Positions 31,958 to 31,980 of a stretch of 31,980 nt of DNA are shown piece by piece (positions within the stretch are counted from its first letter, which is position 1; each line of letters starts with the position of its first letter). Where the stretch lies: assembly GCA_017475845.1 (NCBI GenBank), contig JAFVEU010000143.1, positions 1 to 31,980 of the forward strand. The letters are read 5' to 3'. Source of the DNA: Lachnospiraceae bacterium. GTDB taxonomy: Bacteria; Bacillota; Clostridia; Lachnospirales; Lachnospiraceae. Below the pieces are notes generated by a model that worked only from the letters and a program-made list of their open reading frames with translations, did no database searches and was not told the origin of the DNA. Made by a program: the position numbers and the translations under genes.

Positions 31958-31980
31958 CAGAACATCGGATAAGATTTGTA

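Larger units (their letters stand above)
31219..31980. other. Gene-free tail region rich in repeats
   Basis: About 760 bp without a gene I can support. Only short ORFs are present, and the longest (minus 31729-31965) covers the two direct repeats in different frames (offset 74 bp), arguing against coding. Contents noted separately: a pair of ACTGGACATCC repeats at 31331 and 31352, small hairpins (ctgcttc/gaagcag at 31584-31605), nested inverted repeats between 31476 and 31730, the 51-bp direct repeats, and a final palindrome. Likely decayed mobile or repeat sequence. Confidence 0.6.

Noticed and set aside
31729..31965. 78-residue minus-strand ORF
   Set aside because: It spans two copies of a DNA repeat offset by 74 bp, so the copies are read in different frames; its composition is rich in Cys, Phe and Leu, and no ribosome site is evident.

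Overview
The window reads as a chromosomal segment of a Firmicute, most likely a clostridial member of the Lachnospiraceae. Support comes from the gene order rplS-lepB-rbgA-rnhB-(FliK-like)-(FlhX-like)-yraN, from era-recO-glyS, from strong AAGGAG-type ribosome sites, from LexA boxes of the Bacillus/Clostridium type (GAAC-N4-GTTC), and from a single-chain glycyl-tRNA synthetase. The genus is not determined. Almost all of the first 30.2 kb is densely packed housekeeping sequence on the + strand, with many ATGA/TAATG overlaps. The only minus-strand genes I support are lexA and a yneA-like gene, and both belong to the SOS response.

Layout. 1-3199: the 3' end of a FAD-dependent dehydrogenase, proB, 5-formyl-THF cyclo-ligase and miaB, in one tight run without proA. 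3200-10500: rplS with its own promoter and terminator, a 130-bp block of consecutive hairpins, two signal peptidase I genes on either side of rbgA, rnhB, a FliK-like and an FlhB-C-terminal-like gene (counterparts of B. subtilis ylqG/ylqH), yraN and a long PRPP synthetase. 10467-11251: a bidirectional terminator, lexA with an operator over its own promoter, and a near-consensus promoter firing the other way. 11369-16079: a 1433-residue fused acyl-CoA dehydratase activase and a small unknown gene, closed by a strong terminator. 16176-25199: a rhomboid-like membrane protein lacking the catalytic GxSG, a secreted leucine-rich-repeat protein, a degenerate sigma-70-like protein, a patatin phospholipase, an M16C peptidase, era and recO; from the LRR gene onward the spacing suggests one transcript. 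25229-30191: a membrane-anchored protein of unknown function with its own promoter, glyS and alaS.

30192-31980 is the accessory part. It holds a duplicated terminator, a folded segment resembling the right end of an IS200/IS605-type element, a roughly 200-bp element with terminal inverted repeats, the yneA-like LysM gene, and about 700 bp of gene-free sequence rich in inverted and direct repeats. The yneA-like gene has a perfect consensus promoter (TTGACA-17-TATAAT) with one LexA box in the spacer and one on each side at regular spacing.

The most distinctive observations are the triple-operator SOS promoter, the sigma-like protein that seems to have lost its -10 recognition segment and region 4, the hairpin block between rplS and lepB, and the mobile-element remnants after alaS. 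I found no CRISPR array, tRNA, rRNA, phage or recognisable defence system.
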